From Dictyoglomota bacterium (lineage in GTDB: Bacteria > Coprothermobacterota > Coprothermobacteria > Coprothermobacterales > JAADFF01), in NCBI GenBank assembly GCA_013153035.1, contig JAADFF010000001.1, positions 1 to 64,000 on the forward strand: a stretch of 64,000 nt of DNA. Direction: 5' to 3'. The notes beneath the pieces were generated by a model, which saw nothing but the letters and a program-made list of their open reading frames with translations, did no database searches and was not told where the DNA came from. Position 1 is the stretch's first letter. Each line of letters opens with the position of its first letter. Positions 33,967 to 41,960 of the stretch are shown here, piece by piece. A program made the position numbers and the translations under genes.

Positions 33967-36261
33967 ATGGTAAATAACATATTGAAAAATATTCCTGTAG
34001 ATGGTGTAAAACATTTATATGTTGATAACACAGTTTTAGATACTGTAGTTAACGATATATATCCTTCATTACCTTATAAATCTCTTTATGATTATCAGTA
34101 CGAGATATTAAATACTATTTCTCATAATAATGTGTTTGTTAGTGCTCCTACAGGTAGCGGTAAGACATTGGCATTTGCCGTTGCCTATGCTCGTATGAGA
34201 GAGCACCGTCCAGATGCTACTATGCTTGTTATATATCCACGTAAGGCATTGGCAAGAGACCAGATGATTGCCCTCGGGGAGATTTATAATTATATTCCCC
34301 ATATGAAGTCGGTTAAGGTTATGGCCTATGATGGAGATGTATCATCACTTCAGAAAAGGGAAGCTTTGCTTGGTGCCGATGTCATTGTCTCTAATTTTTA
34401 CGGTATCCATGTTTATCTGGCCAATCATGGTTCATGGGCGAGGTTTTTGTCTAAGCTCTCTCTTATTGTTATAGATGAGACTCATCTGTATTCTGGTGTA
34501 TTTGGTACACATGTTTCTTATGTCATTCGGAGACTTAGAAGACTGGCATCTCTGTATGGAGCATCGCCTAAGTTTTTACTCTTGTCTGCTACAGTTTCTG
34601 AACCTGATAAATCGGGTGAGCTGCTTGTTGGTTTGCCGTTTGTCTCTGTAGAGGTCCCTGGTCTGTCTATGCACTCTAAAGATTTATATTTTCTTACAAC
34701 ATCTTCTGGTAAGGAGAAACGACTGCTTGTATCACTTATACAGCAGCTTATAGATTACGGATATAGGGGCATGGTATTTTTTAACTCTCGAGAGGAAATG
34801 GAACGTATTTACTATGCTATGAGAACTGGGGAGTATAGCGATGAGGTTGCACCATATCGTGCAGGGTATGATGCCGATGAAAGACGGAAGATAGAATTTG
34901 CCATGCGTAATGGTGATATATCTTTTCTTTTGACAACTTCGGCTATGGAACTGGGTATTGATATTGGCGATATTGATGTGACGGTTTTATACGGTTTTCC
35001 TACGACAGGTTTTTCCTCTTTTTGGCAGAGGGTCGGACGTGCGGGAAGAAAAGCACACGGACATGTCTTTACAGTACTGAAATCGTCCAATGCTTTGGAT
35101 ATGTATATTTACGACCACCCGGAGATGGTACTAAGTAGAAGAGGAGAACCTCTTCACCTGGATATTACCAATGAAGACATAGGAGAGAAGCAGATCAGAT
35201 GTGCCGCATGGGAATATCCGCTGAATAAGGATATAGATAGTCGATATTTTCCACGTGAAATAATAGATATTTTTCTCAAAAAGCATGAAAGCAAGCTTAT
35301 AGTTTCTGATAAAGGTGTAGTACTACTTGATGCTAAACCACATCATGAAGTATCCCTTGATGAGGGTGATAGTGTCAGTTTCCACATTACCGATATGGAA
35401 ACAGGTAACATGATAGAAAAAGTGCAGATGTGGAGAGTGTTGAAAAAACATTATCCTGGTAGCACCTATTTTTATATGGGAAAGTCTTATCTTGTAGAGC
35501 TCATAGATTTAGATAAAAAATTTGTAGGTGTTAAACCTGTCCATGGCATATCTGAAACTATGCCTGTAGGTTGGGAGGATATTCGTGCTATTAATGTAAC
35601 AGCCAAAAAGAAAGTAGGAAGTAGGGAAGTTTATCAAGGAATTTTGGAGATAGAATCGTATACCGTAGGTTATTCCGATAAAACAGGTGTGTATCTTTAT
35701 AATGCTCCTCTATATCGCAAATTTTTGACAAAGGGAGTATGGTTTGATGTTTCTCGTGATGATTTAGAAGTATCGTCATCTATGCTTCATTTGCATATAC
35801 CCATGCTTGGAACAGCTTCTATTACTCAAGATGAGATATTTGCTGGAGCTCTTCATGCACTTGAGCATATTCTTATCAATGTCTTGTCATTAATATCTAT
35901 ATCCCCTGATGATGTTGGGGGATATTCTATTCCGTCTATATATAGACATATTGTGGAAGAGATGGAATTTTCCTCTATCGTTTATGTTGAAGAGAGACAA
36001 CAATTTCCTAGGGTTACATTAGATATTAAAGACCAGGCTAGAGTGTATATATACGACGGTCACCCAGGTGGTGTGGGTATAGCCGAGCGAATCTTCGATA
36101 AGTTCGAAGATGTTGTCGTATATGCTGCTCGTCGTCTTGATGATTGTTCCTGTAAAAAGGGATGTCCTGCATGTGTTATGAGTCATCAGTGTGGTAACGG
36201 AAACAGACCGCTTAATAAACTCGGAAGTAGGTCTTTACTTCGAACACTTTTTCTGGTATAA
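33967..36261 (+). CDS. DEAD/DEAH-box helicase with DUF1998-type Zn site (MrfA-like)
   Basis: 764-aa SF2 helicase. Seen: a Q-motif-like LPYKSLYDYQYEIL, Walker A VSAPTGSGKT, ARDQM, Walker B VIDETHLYSG, SAT, then motifs IV-VI (TTSAMELGIDIGDIDV, QRVGRAGR). The C-terminal domain ends in four Cys (CSCKKGCPACVMSHQCG), the metal site of DUF1998 in the MrfA/YprA/Hrq1 group. MrfA of B. subtilis acts with nuclease MrfB in UvrABC-independent repair of crosslinks; no mrfB is seen here. ATG 33967 follows GGAGGG. Confidence 0.9.
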   Translation: MVNNILKNIPVDGVKHLYVDNTVLDTVVNDIYPSLPYKSLYDYQYEILNTISHNNVFVSAPTGSGKTLAFAVAYARMREHRPDATMLVIYPRKALARDQMIALGEIYNYIPHMKSVKVMAYDGDVSSLQKREALLGADVIVSNFYGIHVYLANHGSWARFLSKLSLIVIDETHLYSGVFGTHVSYVIRRLRRLASLYGASPKFLLLSATVSEPDKSGELLVGLPFVSVEVPGLSMHSKDLYFLTTSSGKEKRLLVSLIQQLIDYGYRGMVFFNSREEMERIYYAMRTGEYSDEVAPYRAGYDADERRKIEFAMRNGDISFLLTTSAMELGIDIGDIDVTVLYGFPTTGFSSFWQRVGRAGRKAHGHVFTVLKSSNALDMYIYDHPEMVLSRRGEPLHLDITNEDIGEKQIRCAAWEYPLNKDIDSRYFPREIIDIFLKKHESKLIVSDKGVVLLDAKPHHEVSLDEGDSVSFHITDMETGNMIEKVQMWRVLKKHYPGSTYFYMGKSYLVELIDLDKKFVGVKPVHGISETMPVGWEDIRAINVTAKKKVGSREVYQGILEIESYTVGYSDKTGVYLYNAPLYRKFLTKGVWFDVSRDDLEVSSSMLHLHIPMLGTASITQDEIFAGALHALEHILINVLSLISISPDDVGGYSIPSIYRHIVEEMEFSSIVYVEERQQFPRVTLDIKDQARVYIYDGHPGGVGIAERIFDKFEDVVVYAARRLDDCSCKKGCPACVMSHQCGNGNRPLNKLGSRSLLRTLFLV

Positions 36262-36262
36262 T
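36234..36262 (+). promoter_or_regulatory. Promoter of tRNA-Thr, inside the helicase 3' end
   Basis: TTTACT (36234-36239), 17-nt spacer and TATAAT (36257-36262). The -10 overlaps the helicase stop codon, 37 nt before the tRNA. Confidence 0.72.
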
Positions 36263-36299
36263 CATTTTGCGACTGGCAAGAGTCAGGGTTAGGCTGGAA

Positions 36300-36376
36300 G
36301 CCGGGATAGCTCAGTCGGCCAGAGCGGGTGATTTGTAATCACCAGGTCGCGGGTTCGAGTCCCGCTCCCGGCTCCA
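36300..36376 (+). tRNA. tRNA-Thr(TGT)
   Basis: Full cloverleaf: acceptor GCCGGGA/TCCCGGC, anticodon stem GGTGA/TCACC with loop TTTGTAA, T-arm GCGGG-TTCGAGT-CCCGC, and an encoded CCA. Anticodon TGT reads ACN threonine codons. Confidence 0.97.
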
Positions 36377-36378
36377 TG

Positions 36379-36406
36379 AAAAGGGGCGGTGAGCCCCTTT
36401 TTCTTG
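36379..36406 (+). terminator. Terminator after tRNA-Thr
   Basis: Stem AAAGGGGC / GCCCCTTT, 5-nt loop, then TTCTTGTTTTG. Confidence 0.9.
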
Positions 36407-36447
36407 TTTTGTTGGATTATATTGTTAAATAATTGTTTTTAGTTATG

Positions 36448-36498
36448 TGTGAACGATGTTTATATGTGTGGTATGATTGTGTTGTGAACAATGTTTAT
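36448..36498 (+). repeat. Two 16-bp direct repeats upstream of the ABC operon (candidate operator)
   Basis: TGTGAACGATGTTTAT (36448-36463) and TGTGAACAATGTTTAT (36483-36498) differ at one base and are 35 bp apart. They flank a TATGAT (36472-36477) that could be a -10 box, and end at the ribosome site of the ABC ATPase. The position suggests a regulator binding site; no regulator gene is adjacent. Confidence 0.6.
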
Positions 36499-36513
36499 GA
36501 GGAGGTGAGATGT

Positions 36514-37482
36514 ATGGAAAATGCCATACATGTGGAAAATTTGGTAAAGAAGTATGGAAACTTTGAGGCTGTTAAAGGTATATCGTTTGATGTTAGGAAA
36601 GGGGAGCTATTTGCCTTTCTTGGGCCTAACGGGGCTGGTAAATCCACAACAATTAATATTCTTGTGACAGTGCTGAAACCCACATCGGGTATTGTTTATG
36701 TAGCTGGTCATGATGTTGTTAGAGAAAAGTTGCAAGTGAGACAGCGTATAGGTGTTGTATTTCAAGATCCATCTCTTGATTCTCGTCTTACCGTTGAGGA
36801 TAATCTTAAGATACATGGCTATGTTTATGGTATTTATGGCAGAGAACTTCAGAAACGTATGGATGAGGTCCTAGATATTGTTGAGCTTAAAGGAGTCAAA
36901 AAAAGACTTGTGAAACATCTATCTGGTGGTATGAGAAGAAGACTTGAAATAGCTCGTGGACTAATGCATACACCACAAGTGTTGTTTTTAGATGAACCAA
37001 CAACAGGTCTTGACCCACAAAACAGAGCTAAAATTTGGGATTATGTGGAAAATATCCGTACCACTGGAACAACGGTGTTTTTTTCTACTCACTATATGGA
37101 TGAAGCAGAATATGCTGATAGAGTTGCTATTATGGACCATGGAAAAATTCTTGCCCTAGATACGCCAGATGCCTTGAAGAAAGGCATTGGTGGCAATATG
37201 ATTGTTATTGGTGTGAAAAAAGACAAAACTGATAGTGTGTTGGAAAAACTAAAGCAGATGGGCTTTACACCACATAAGGCAAATGATGGCAAGATATGGA
37301 TACCTGTATCTGACACGGCCTCAACAATTCCACAGCTGTTTAGTGCTTTGGGAGATGTCATTACTGAGGTTGATATTCGTATACCAACGCTCAATGATGT
37401 GTTCCTCACATTGACAGGTAGAGAGCTGAGAGATGACGAGTCTTCTCCGGAGAAATTTGTTCCAATGAGGTTTAGGAGGTGA
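36514..37482 (+). CDS. ABC transporter ATPase (DrrA/ABC-2 exporter type)
   Basis: 322-aa ATP-binding subunit. Seen: Walker A FLGPNGAGKSTTIN, Q-loop VVFQDPSLDSRLT, signature HLSGGMRRRLEIARGL, Walker B VLFLDEPTTGLDP, and switch His STHYMDEAEYA. About 100 C-terminal residues form the extra domain of the DrrA group, which exports drugs, glycolipids or other hydrophobic substrates. ATG 36514 follows GAGGAGGTGAGATGT. The permease gene overlaps in its ribosome site. Confidence 0.95.
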   Translation: MENAIHVENLVKKYGNFEAVKGISFDVRKGELFAFLGPNGAGKSTTINILVTVLKPTSGIVYVAGHDVVREKLQVRQRIGVVFQDPSLDSRLTVEDNLKIHGYVYGIYGRELQKRMDEVLDIVELKGVKKRLVKHLSGGMRRRLEIARGLMHTPQVLFLDEPTTGLDPQNRAKIWDYVENIRTTGTTVFFSTHYMDEAEYADRVAIMDHGKILALDTPDALKKGIGGNMIVIGVKKDKTDSVLEKLKQMGFTPHKANDGKIWIPVSDTASTIPQLFSALGDVITEVDIRIPTLNDVFLTLTGRELRDDESSPEKFVPMRFRR

Positions 37483-37487
37483 TTACC

Positions 37488-38363
37488 ATGGGGCTTAGAG
37501 TAGCTTATATTGTGTGGTGGAGAGAGCTTCGTCGTTATATGCTTGATAGAGGAAGAATGATAGCCATGTTCTTTCAGCCATTGATGTTTCTTATTGTTAT
37601 GGGCTATGGTATTAACAGCGTTTTCCCTAAAGATCTTATGGGGTTTGACTATATGAAATTTTTATTTCCTGGTATCTTAGCTATGACAGTATTTATGACG
37701 GCATTTATGGGAGGTATTACTGTTATCTGGGATAGAGAGTTTGGATTCTTAAAGGAGCTTATGGTAGCCCCGGTCAGACCGACATGGGTTGTAGTTGGAC
37801 GGATATTGGGTTCTGCTACTGTTGCTACTATTCAGGGAATTATCTTTATGATAATAGGCTATTTTCTTGGTATACGTCCCGATCTTATGATGACATTGAA
37901 AATTGTTGCCACGACCTTTGCCCTTGGTATTATGGTTGGGGGATTAGGCATATATATGGGTAGTGCTATGAAAACTACAGAGAACTTTATGGCACTGATG
38001 AATATGATTGTTCAGCCTATGTTATTCTTGTCAGGTGCATTTTTCCCTATAGATAATATCCCCAACTGGCTTAAGTGGTTTGTGTATGTCAATCCGCTAA
38101 CATATGCTGTTGACCTGATGCGGCATATTACTGCATCTATGATAAAAATAGAGACACTTTCAATGCCACAGATACCGCAGAATTTACCACCTCAGGCTAT
38201 GCAAGCTCTGAAGCCTATTATGGATATGCTTAATTCACTGATGTCAACGAGACCTAATGTGACACACTTTTCTATGCAAACCGACATACTTGTAATGGCA
38301 GGGTTTACTGTGGTGTTTGTTTTGCTTGCTGGTTGGAAGTTTGCCGTATCTGAAGGGGTGTAA
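37488..38363 (+). CDS. ABC-2 type permease
   Basis: 291-aa inner-membrane subunit with six hydrophobic segments and the ABC-2 pattern (RELRRYMLDRGRMIAMFFQPLMF, FLKELMVAPVRPTWVVVGRI, LSGAFFPIDNIPNWLKWFVYVNPLTYAVDLMRH). A Met/Pro-rich loop (~residues 225-265) lies before the last membrane segment. It pairs with the ATPase just upstream; the substrate is not predictable. Confidence 0.93.
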   Translation: MGLRVAYIVWWRELRRYMLDRGRMIAMFFQPLMFLIVMGYGINSVFPKDLMGFDYMKFLFPGILAMTVFMTAFMGGITVIWDREFGFLKELMVAPVRPTWVVVGRILGSATVATIQGIIFMIIGYFLGIRPDLMMTLKIVATTFALGIMVGGLGIYMGSAMKTTENFMALMNMIVQPMLFLSGAFFPIDNIPNWLKWFVYVNPLTYAVDLMRHITASMIKIETLSMPQIPQNLPPQAMQALKPIMDMLNSLMSTRPNVTHFSMQTDILVMAGFTVVFVLLAGWKFAVSEGV

Positions 38364-38371
38364 GAGAAGTA

Positions 38372-38400
38372 TTGACAGGGTGGGGGGATGATGATATAAT
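38372..38400 (+). promoter_or_regulatory. Consensus promoter of tRNA-Ala
   Basis: TTGACA (38372-38377), 17-nt spacer, TATAAT (38395-38400): a full sigma70 consensus, 19 nt before the tRNA. Confidence 0.93.
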
Positions 38401-38419
38401 ACTTTTGCGACTTGAGGGT

Positions 38420-38494
38420 GGGGCCGTAGCGCAGTGGGAGCGCGCCTGCTTGGCATGCAGGAGGCCACGGGTTCGAATCCCGTCGGCTCCACCA
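38420..38494 (+). tRNA. tRNA-Ala(GGC)
   Basis: Acceptor GGGGCCG/CGGCTCC, anticodon stem CCTGC/GCAGG with loop TTGGCAT, T-loop TTCGAAT, encoded CCA. Anticodon GGC reads GCC/GCU alanine codons. Confidence 0.96.
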
Positions 38495-38523
38495 CCTCTT
38501 AGGAACCACCCCCTACTGATACA

Positions 38524-38552
38524 GGGGCCCACACTATGGGTCCCCATTTTTC
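38524..38552 (+). terminator. Terminator after tRNA-Ala
   Basis: Stem GGGGCCCA / TGGGTCCCC (one bulged T), 5-nt loop, then ATTTTTCG. Confidence 0.82.
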
Positions 38553-38756
38553 GTTTTGTAGTACCTTTTCGTTGTTAATAATTTCTGCCTCATGTTTTCT
38601 GCGTATACTAGGATTTCCATTTTGGGCTATCGGGCATGGAGTTTAGAATATCTGGAAATACATATTTCCTGATGTGGTTAATTGTTTTAAAATCGGTGAA
38701 AATGCAACAATTTGTTACATTGAATACATTTCTCTCTATGTTTTGTGGAGAAAATA

Positions 38757-38784
38757 ATAAAGGGAGGGGATTTCCCCCTCCCTG
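38757..38784 (-). terminator. Terminator of flagellin gene
   Basis: On the minus strand: stem GGGAGGGGG / CCCCTCCCT with an AAAT loop, then TTATTATTTTC. Confidence 0.9.
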
Positions 38785-38817
38785 ACCCTGCGGGAACGGT
38801 TATGTAATATACCGTTA

Positions 38818-39888
38818 TTATCTGAAGAGCTGAAGGACGCTCTGAGGAGCAGTGTTGGCCTGGGCGAGCATTGCTGTAGCAGTCTGCTGGAGAATCTGGT
38901 CTCTTGTTGCATACATCTGCTCTTTGGCCATGTCTGCGTTGTAGATTCTGTTCCAAGATGCCTCTACGTTGACCTGAGCAATCATGACAGTCTCTTCCTT
39001 GGCCTGCAGACGAGCCTGCAGAGCACCAATGCCTGCAATCCACTCAGATGTCTTACGAATAGCTGCATCAACTTTCTGTAACAAGGCGTTGGCAGAAGCA
39101 TTGACATCAGTGGAGTCTGTCACACCTGAAATACCGGCTTCTCCGGCAACACCAAGAGATGCATAAACCTCTGCTACTGTGAACTGAGCAGATGCAGATA
39201 CTAATCCCTGAGTAGAATCGTACACTTTAGCGGCAACAGCCTGGGTGGTATCAGCTGCGCTCGAAATCATGACTCCTAACTTGTTAGCATTGGTAGCCCA
39301 GTCACTCCAATTTGTTTCTGCATTATCAATACCTGCTGTACTATCCTGCCATACAAATTTGAACTGTCTGTCCCATGTTGTTGTCTCAAAGGAATCTGCA
39401 CCTGTCTGGAAGTAGAATGTTCTGGATGCAGAACTTGTAGAAGCTGCAGGAGTAGAGTTGTCAAGAAGGCCAATGTCATTCCATCTGGTCTCATGTGCGA
39501 TACGGGCAATCTCGTGCATATACTCTCTAACCTGCTGGGCGATAGCTAGACGCTCTTCTGTGCCCATTGTGTCGTTTGCTGCCTGAGAGATCTTGTCACG
39601 GATGTCAAGGAGTAGATCCTTGATCTTTGTTAGACCACCCTCGGCAACAGAGAGCATATTCTTGGCATCAGAGATGTTGTCAAGGGCAACACCAAGACCA
39701 CGGCTTCTTGCTTTCAATTTCACAGAAATTCTGAAGCCCGCAGGGTCGTCTGCGGCCTTGGTGATACGTACGCCTGTTGCCAGGCGCAACTGTCTGAGAG
39801 CCAGGTCATTGTTGACCAGCTTCAGGCTGTTCAGGGCATTCATAGCCCCAATGTTAGCATTGATACGAGTGAGATCGGCTAGTGCCAT
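38818..39888 (-). CDS. fliC: Flagellin
   Basis: 356-aa filament protein. The conserved N-terminal D0/D1 part (LTRINANIGAMNALNSLKLV, LRLATGVRITKAADDPAGF) and C-terminal D1/D0 part (EETVMIAQVNVEASWNRIYN, ATAMLAQANTAPQSVLQLF) flank a Thr/Ser/Ala-rich variable centre (~150-270), the surface-exposed part. ATG 39888 follows GGAGGTGAG. A sigma28 promoter lies upstream. No other flagellar gene is in the window, so it is a stand-alone transcription unit. Confidence 0.96.
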   Translation of the reverse strand: MALADLTRINANIGAMNALNSLKLVNNDLALRQLRLATGVRITKAADDPAGFRISVKLKARSRGLGVALDNISDAKNMLSVAEGGLTKIKDLLLDIRDKISQAANDTMGTEERLAIAQQVREYMHEIARIAHETRWNDIGLLDNSTPAASTSSASRTFYFQTGADSFETTTWDRQFKFVWQDSTAGIDNAETNWSDWATNANKLGVMISSAADTTQAVAAKVYDSTQGLVSASAQFTVAEVYASLGVAGEAGISGVTDSTDVNASANALLQKVDAAIRKTSEWIAGIGALQARLQAKEETVMIAQVNVEASWNRIYNADMAKEQMYATRDQILQQTATAMLAQANTAPQSVLQLFR

Positions 39889-39919
39889 CTCCACTCACCT
39901 CCGTCCATGGATTGATAGT

Positions 39920-39937
39920 CTCCCCATCCTTGGGGAG
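39920..39937 (-). promoter_or_regulatory. 5'-UTR stem-loop of flagellin mRNA
   Basis: A perfect 6-bp CTCCCC/GGGGAG hairpin with a 6-nt loop lies between the sigma28 -10 box and the ribosome site. It could stabilise the transcript or influence translation. Confidence 0.55.
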
Positions 39938-39945
39938 CCATTATT

Positions 39946-39972
39946 ATTATCGGAGGAACTCTTCAATATTTA
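39946..39972 (-). promoter_or_regulatory. Sigma28 (FliA/SigD)-type promoter of flagellin
   Basis: On the minus strand: TAAA (39972-39969), 15-nt spacer, CCGATAAT (39953-39946), matching the class 3 flagellar promoter TAAA-N15-CCGATAA in bases and spacing. Confidence 0.9.
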
Positions 39973-40013
39973 ATACCCCTGAGTTAGAATATAGACATGT
40001 GGAGGTGATAGGT

Positions 40014-40697
40014 GTGAAAGTAATGGTAGGCGATAATGTTTTGGAGCTTAGTGATAAGCTGTCTGTTAAAACACCACTTGGTGTCTATGATGGATATGTT
40101 CTTGATATGATGTCTTCTTCCTCTGCCGGTGTGATTGCTGCGGAGGTGGATGGTGGTGTACTTATTATCAAAGGAGGCACTGTTGATGATATAGCTATTC
40201 GTGGATATATAGATATTCTTGTCCTTGACAGTGTACAAGTTGCTTATCTAGAGGCAAAGGTTGGACAGATGATCTTTATGGGGAGTGCTGTGGAGAGGGC
40301 GCAAGTTCAGGTGTCTGATGTTTTAGAGATATCTCGTAGTGGTGTTGCGAATATAGATATTGTAGCAGAGCATCTCAAGCATTTTCATGTAAGACATAGC
40401 AATATAGCAAATCTTATTTTAAAAACAGATAAGATAGATAGTTTGATTCTGTATGGTACGCGTAAAAAGCCTATAAACATTAATGGGGGCAAATGGGAGA
40501 TAGGTGCAGTGGATACGATGTGGGTTAGTGGTAATCAGCTTTGGGATAAAGGCTTTAGATTAGAGATAGAGCATTACAGACATTTCTTAGGTGAGAGCCT
40601 AAAATATGTAGAACTCAAAGATGCCTATGTTCCCAGATGGCTGGAAATGTTGATAGCATATAGAGATGTAGAGAGAGAGTTTTCTGAACTCTTGTAA
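40014..40697 (+). CDS. Unknown protein with beta-solenoid-like repeats
   Basis: 227 aa; no family recognised. Residues ~40-150 show short alternating hydrophobic strands separated by turns (IAIRGYIDILVLDSVQVAYL, ANIDIVAEHLKHFHV, LILKTDKIDSLILYG), like a right-handed beta-helix or bactofilin-type solenoid. No signal peptide or membrane segment is evident. GTG 40014 follows TGGAGGTGAT. It is divergent from flagellin and 15 nt before the peptidase gene. The function is unknown. Confidence 0.68.
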   Translation: MKVMVGDNVLELSDKLSVKTPLGVYDGYVLDMMSSSSAGVIAAEVDGGVLIIKGGTVDDIAIRGYIDILVLDSVQVAYLEAKVGQMIFMGSAVERAQVQVSDVLEISRSGVANIDIVAEHLKHFHVRHSNIANLILKTDKIDSLILYGTRKKPININGGKWEIGAVDTMWVSGNQLWDKGFRLEIEHYRHFLGESLKYVELKDAYVPRWLEMLIAYRDVEREFSELL

Positions 40698-40712
40698 GGG
40701 GAGGGGATAAAA

Positions 40713-41948
40713 ATGATAGACAGAGAAGTTTTGAGACAATGGTTTGAAGACCATAAGATGGAGGCTGCACAGGTTCTTATGGACTTCATCAAAACGGCCC
40801 CTGTTAACCCCCGTAGTGGTGAGGGAGGTAAGGGAGAAATTGAAGCTGCCAAGGTGCTTAGCGGTTATCTTGAGAAGTGGGGTTTTGAGGTAAACCGTAT
40901 AGATGCAGAAGATCCTGAGTTTGGTCCAAGACCTAATATATGGACTGTTCTTGAAGGTGAAGACACATCAAAGACTGTATGGCTTATTGGTCATATGGAT
41001 GTAGTCTCTCCTGGTGACCTTTCTCAATGGGATACAGATCCATTTGAGCCTGTTATGACAGAAGACGGTTGGATTATAGGTAGAGGCTCTGAAGACAATG
41101 GACAGGGTGTTGTATCCAGTATGTTTGCACTAAGGGCTATGAAAGAACTGGACATTAAGCCTAAATACAATGTTGCCGTGTTGCTGGTTGCCGATGAAGA
41201 GACAGGTTCAGATTATGGCCTTGCCTACCTTGTGAAAAAAGGTCTGTTTAAAGAAATTGATATGGCTATTGTTCCCGATGGTGGTACACCCGATGGTCAC
41301 TTTATTGAAGTGGCTGAGAAATCTATTCTGTGGCTACGCTTCACTGTGAAGGGCAAGCAAGCACATGCTTCCATGCCACCGGCTGGTGTTAATGCCAGAA
41401 GGGCGGCATCTTACCTTGCTGTGTATTTGGATGAGTATCTTCACGATGTCTATGCTGATAGGGATAACCTCTTTGAACCACCATATTCTACATTTGAGCT
41501 GACAAAGATAGAAACCAATGTAGATAGTGTTAATATCATTCCCGGTAAAGATGTATTTTACATGGATATGCGTATACTTCCCCAGTGGAAACTTGATGAT
41601 ATTATCGACGATGTGTATTCCATAGTTAGCAAGGTGGAGTATGAGTTTAAAGTATCAATTTCTGTTGATGTTGTTCAGAGAAATGATGCTGCACCCCCCA
41701 CATCTCCCGATGCTGAGATTGTGAGAAGGCTGAAAAAGGCGATAGAAATAGATAGAAGTATAACCCCTGTTGTTGGTGGTATTGGTGGAGGCACAGTGGC
41801 TGCTCATCTAAGAGAGGTTGGTGTGGATAGTGTTGTATGGGCAACAATAGAAGAGTTTGCGCATCAGCCTAACGAGAGGGCACATATAGATAATCTTATT
41901 GGTGACGCACGCACATTTGTGCTCACACTAACACTTGATGAGTTTTAA
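40713..41948 (+). CDS. M20-family metallopeptidase (ArgE/DapE/dipeptidase-like)
   Basis: 411-aa di-zinc amidohydrolase. Seen: WLIGHMDVVSPGDLSQWDTD (His, Asp), IIGRGSEDNGQGVVS (bridging Asp), VADEETGSDYGL (catalytic Glu and metal Glu), IVPDGGT, a dimerisation/lid domain (KQAHASMPPAGVNA) and a final metal His in EEFAHQPNERA. M20 enzymes include dipeptidases, ArgE and DapE. Without arg or dap genes nearby a peptidase role is as likely. AGGGGAGGGGA precedes ATG. Confidence 0.9.
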   Translation: MIDREVLRQWFEDHKMEAAQVLMDFIKTAPVNPRSGEGGKGEIEAAKVLSGYLEKWGFEVNRIDAEDPEFGPRPNIWTVLEGEDTSKTVWLIGHMDVVSPGDLSQWDTDPFEPVMTEDGWIIGRGSEDNGQGVVSSMFALRAMKELDIKPKYNVAVLLVADEETGSDYGLAYLVKKGLFKEIDMAIVPDGGTPDGHFIEVAEKSILWLRFTVKGKQAHASMPPAGVNARRAASYLAVYLDEYLHDVYADRDNLFEPPYSTFELTKIETNVDSVNIIPGKDVFYMDMRILPQWKLDDIIDDVYSIVSKVEYEFKVSISVDVVQRNDAAPPTSPDAEIVRRLKKAIEIDRSITPVVGGIGGGTVAAHLREVGVDSVVWATIEEFAHQPNERAHIDNLIGDARTFVLTLTLDEF

Positions 41949-41960
41949 GGAGGGTGCCAT

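Larger units (their letters stand above)
38495..38817. other. 323-nt intergenic region between tRNA-Ala and flagellin
   Basis: It contains the tRNA-Ala terminator at its left end and the flagellin terminator at its right end. A second hairpin (AACGGT / ACCGTT, about 38796-38818) sits just past the flagellin stop. The middle (38560-38750) is AT-rich; I see no gene or repeat in it. Minus-strand open frames over the tRNA are artefacts. Confidence 0.7.

Noticed and set aside
33931-34014. Upstream start of the membrane protein
   Set aside because: The extension crosses the TATAAT/TTGGAT promoter and the helicase start; no ribosome site.
36377-36513. Riboswitch or attenuator upstream of the ABC genes
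   Set aside because: The only hairpin is the tRNA-Thr terminator; no aptamer-like core is visible.
38192-38547. Minus-strand open frames over tRNA-Ala (with 'GIRTRGLLHAKQARSHCA')
   Set aside because: The translation is the antisense of a tRNA gene, a well-known false protein; no ribosome site.
39882-40013. N-terminal extension of the solenoid-like gene
   Set aside because: It would cover the flagellin promoter and 5'-UTR hairpin; GTG 40014 has a proper ribosome site.
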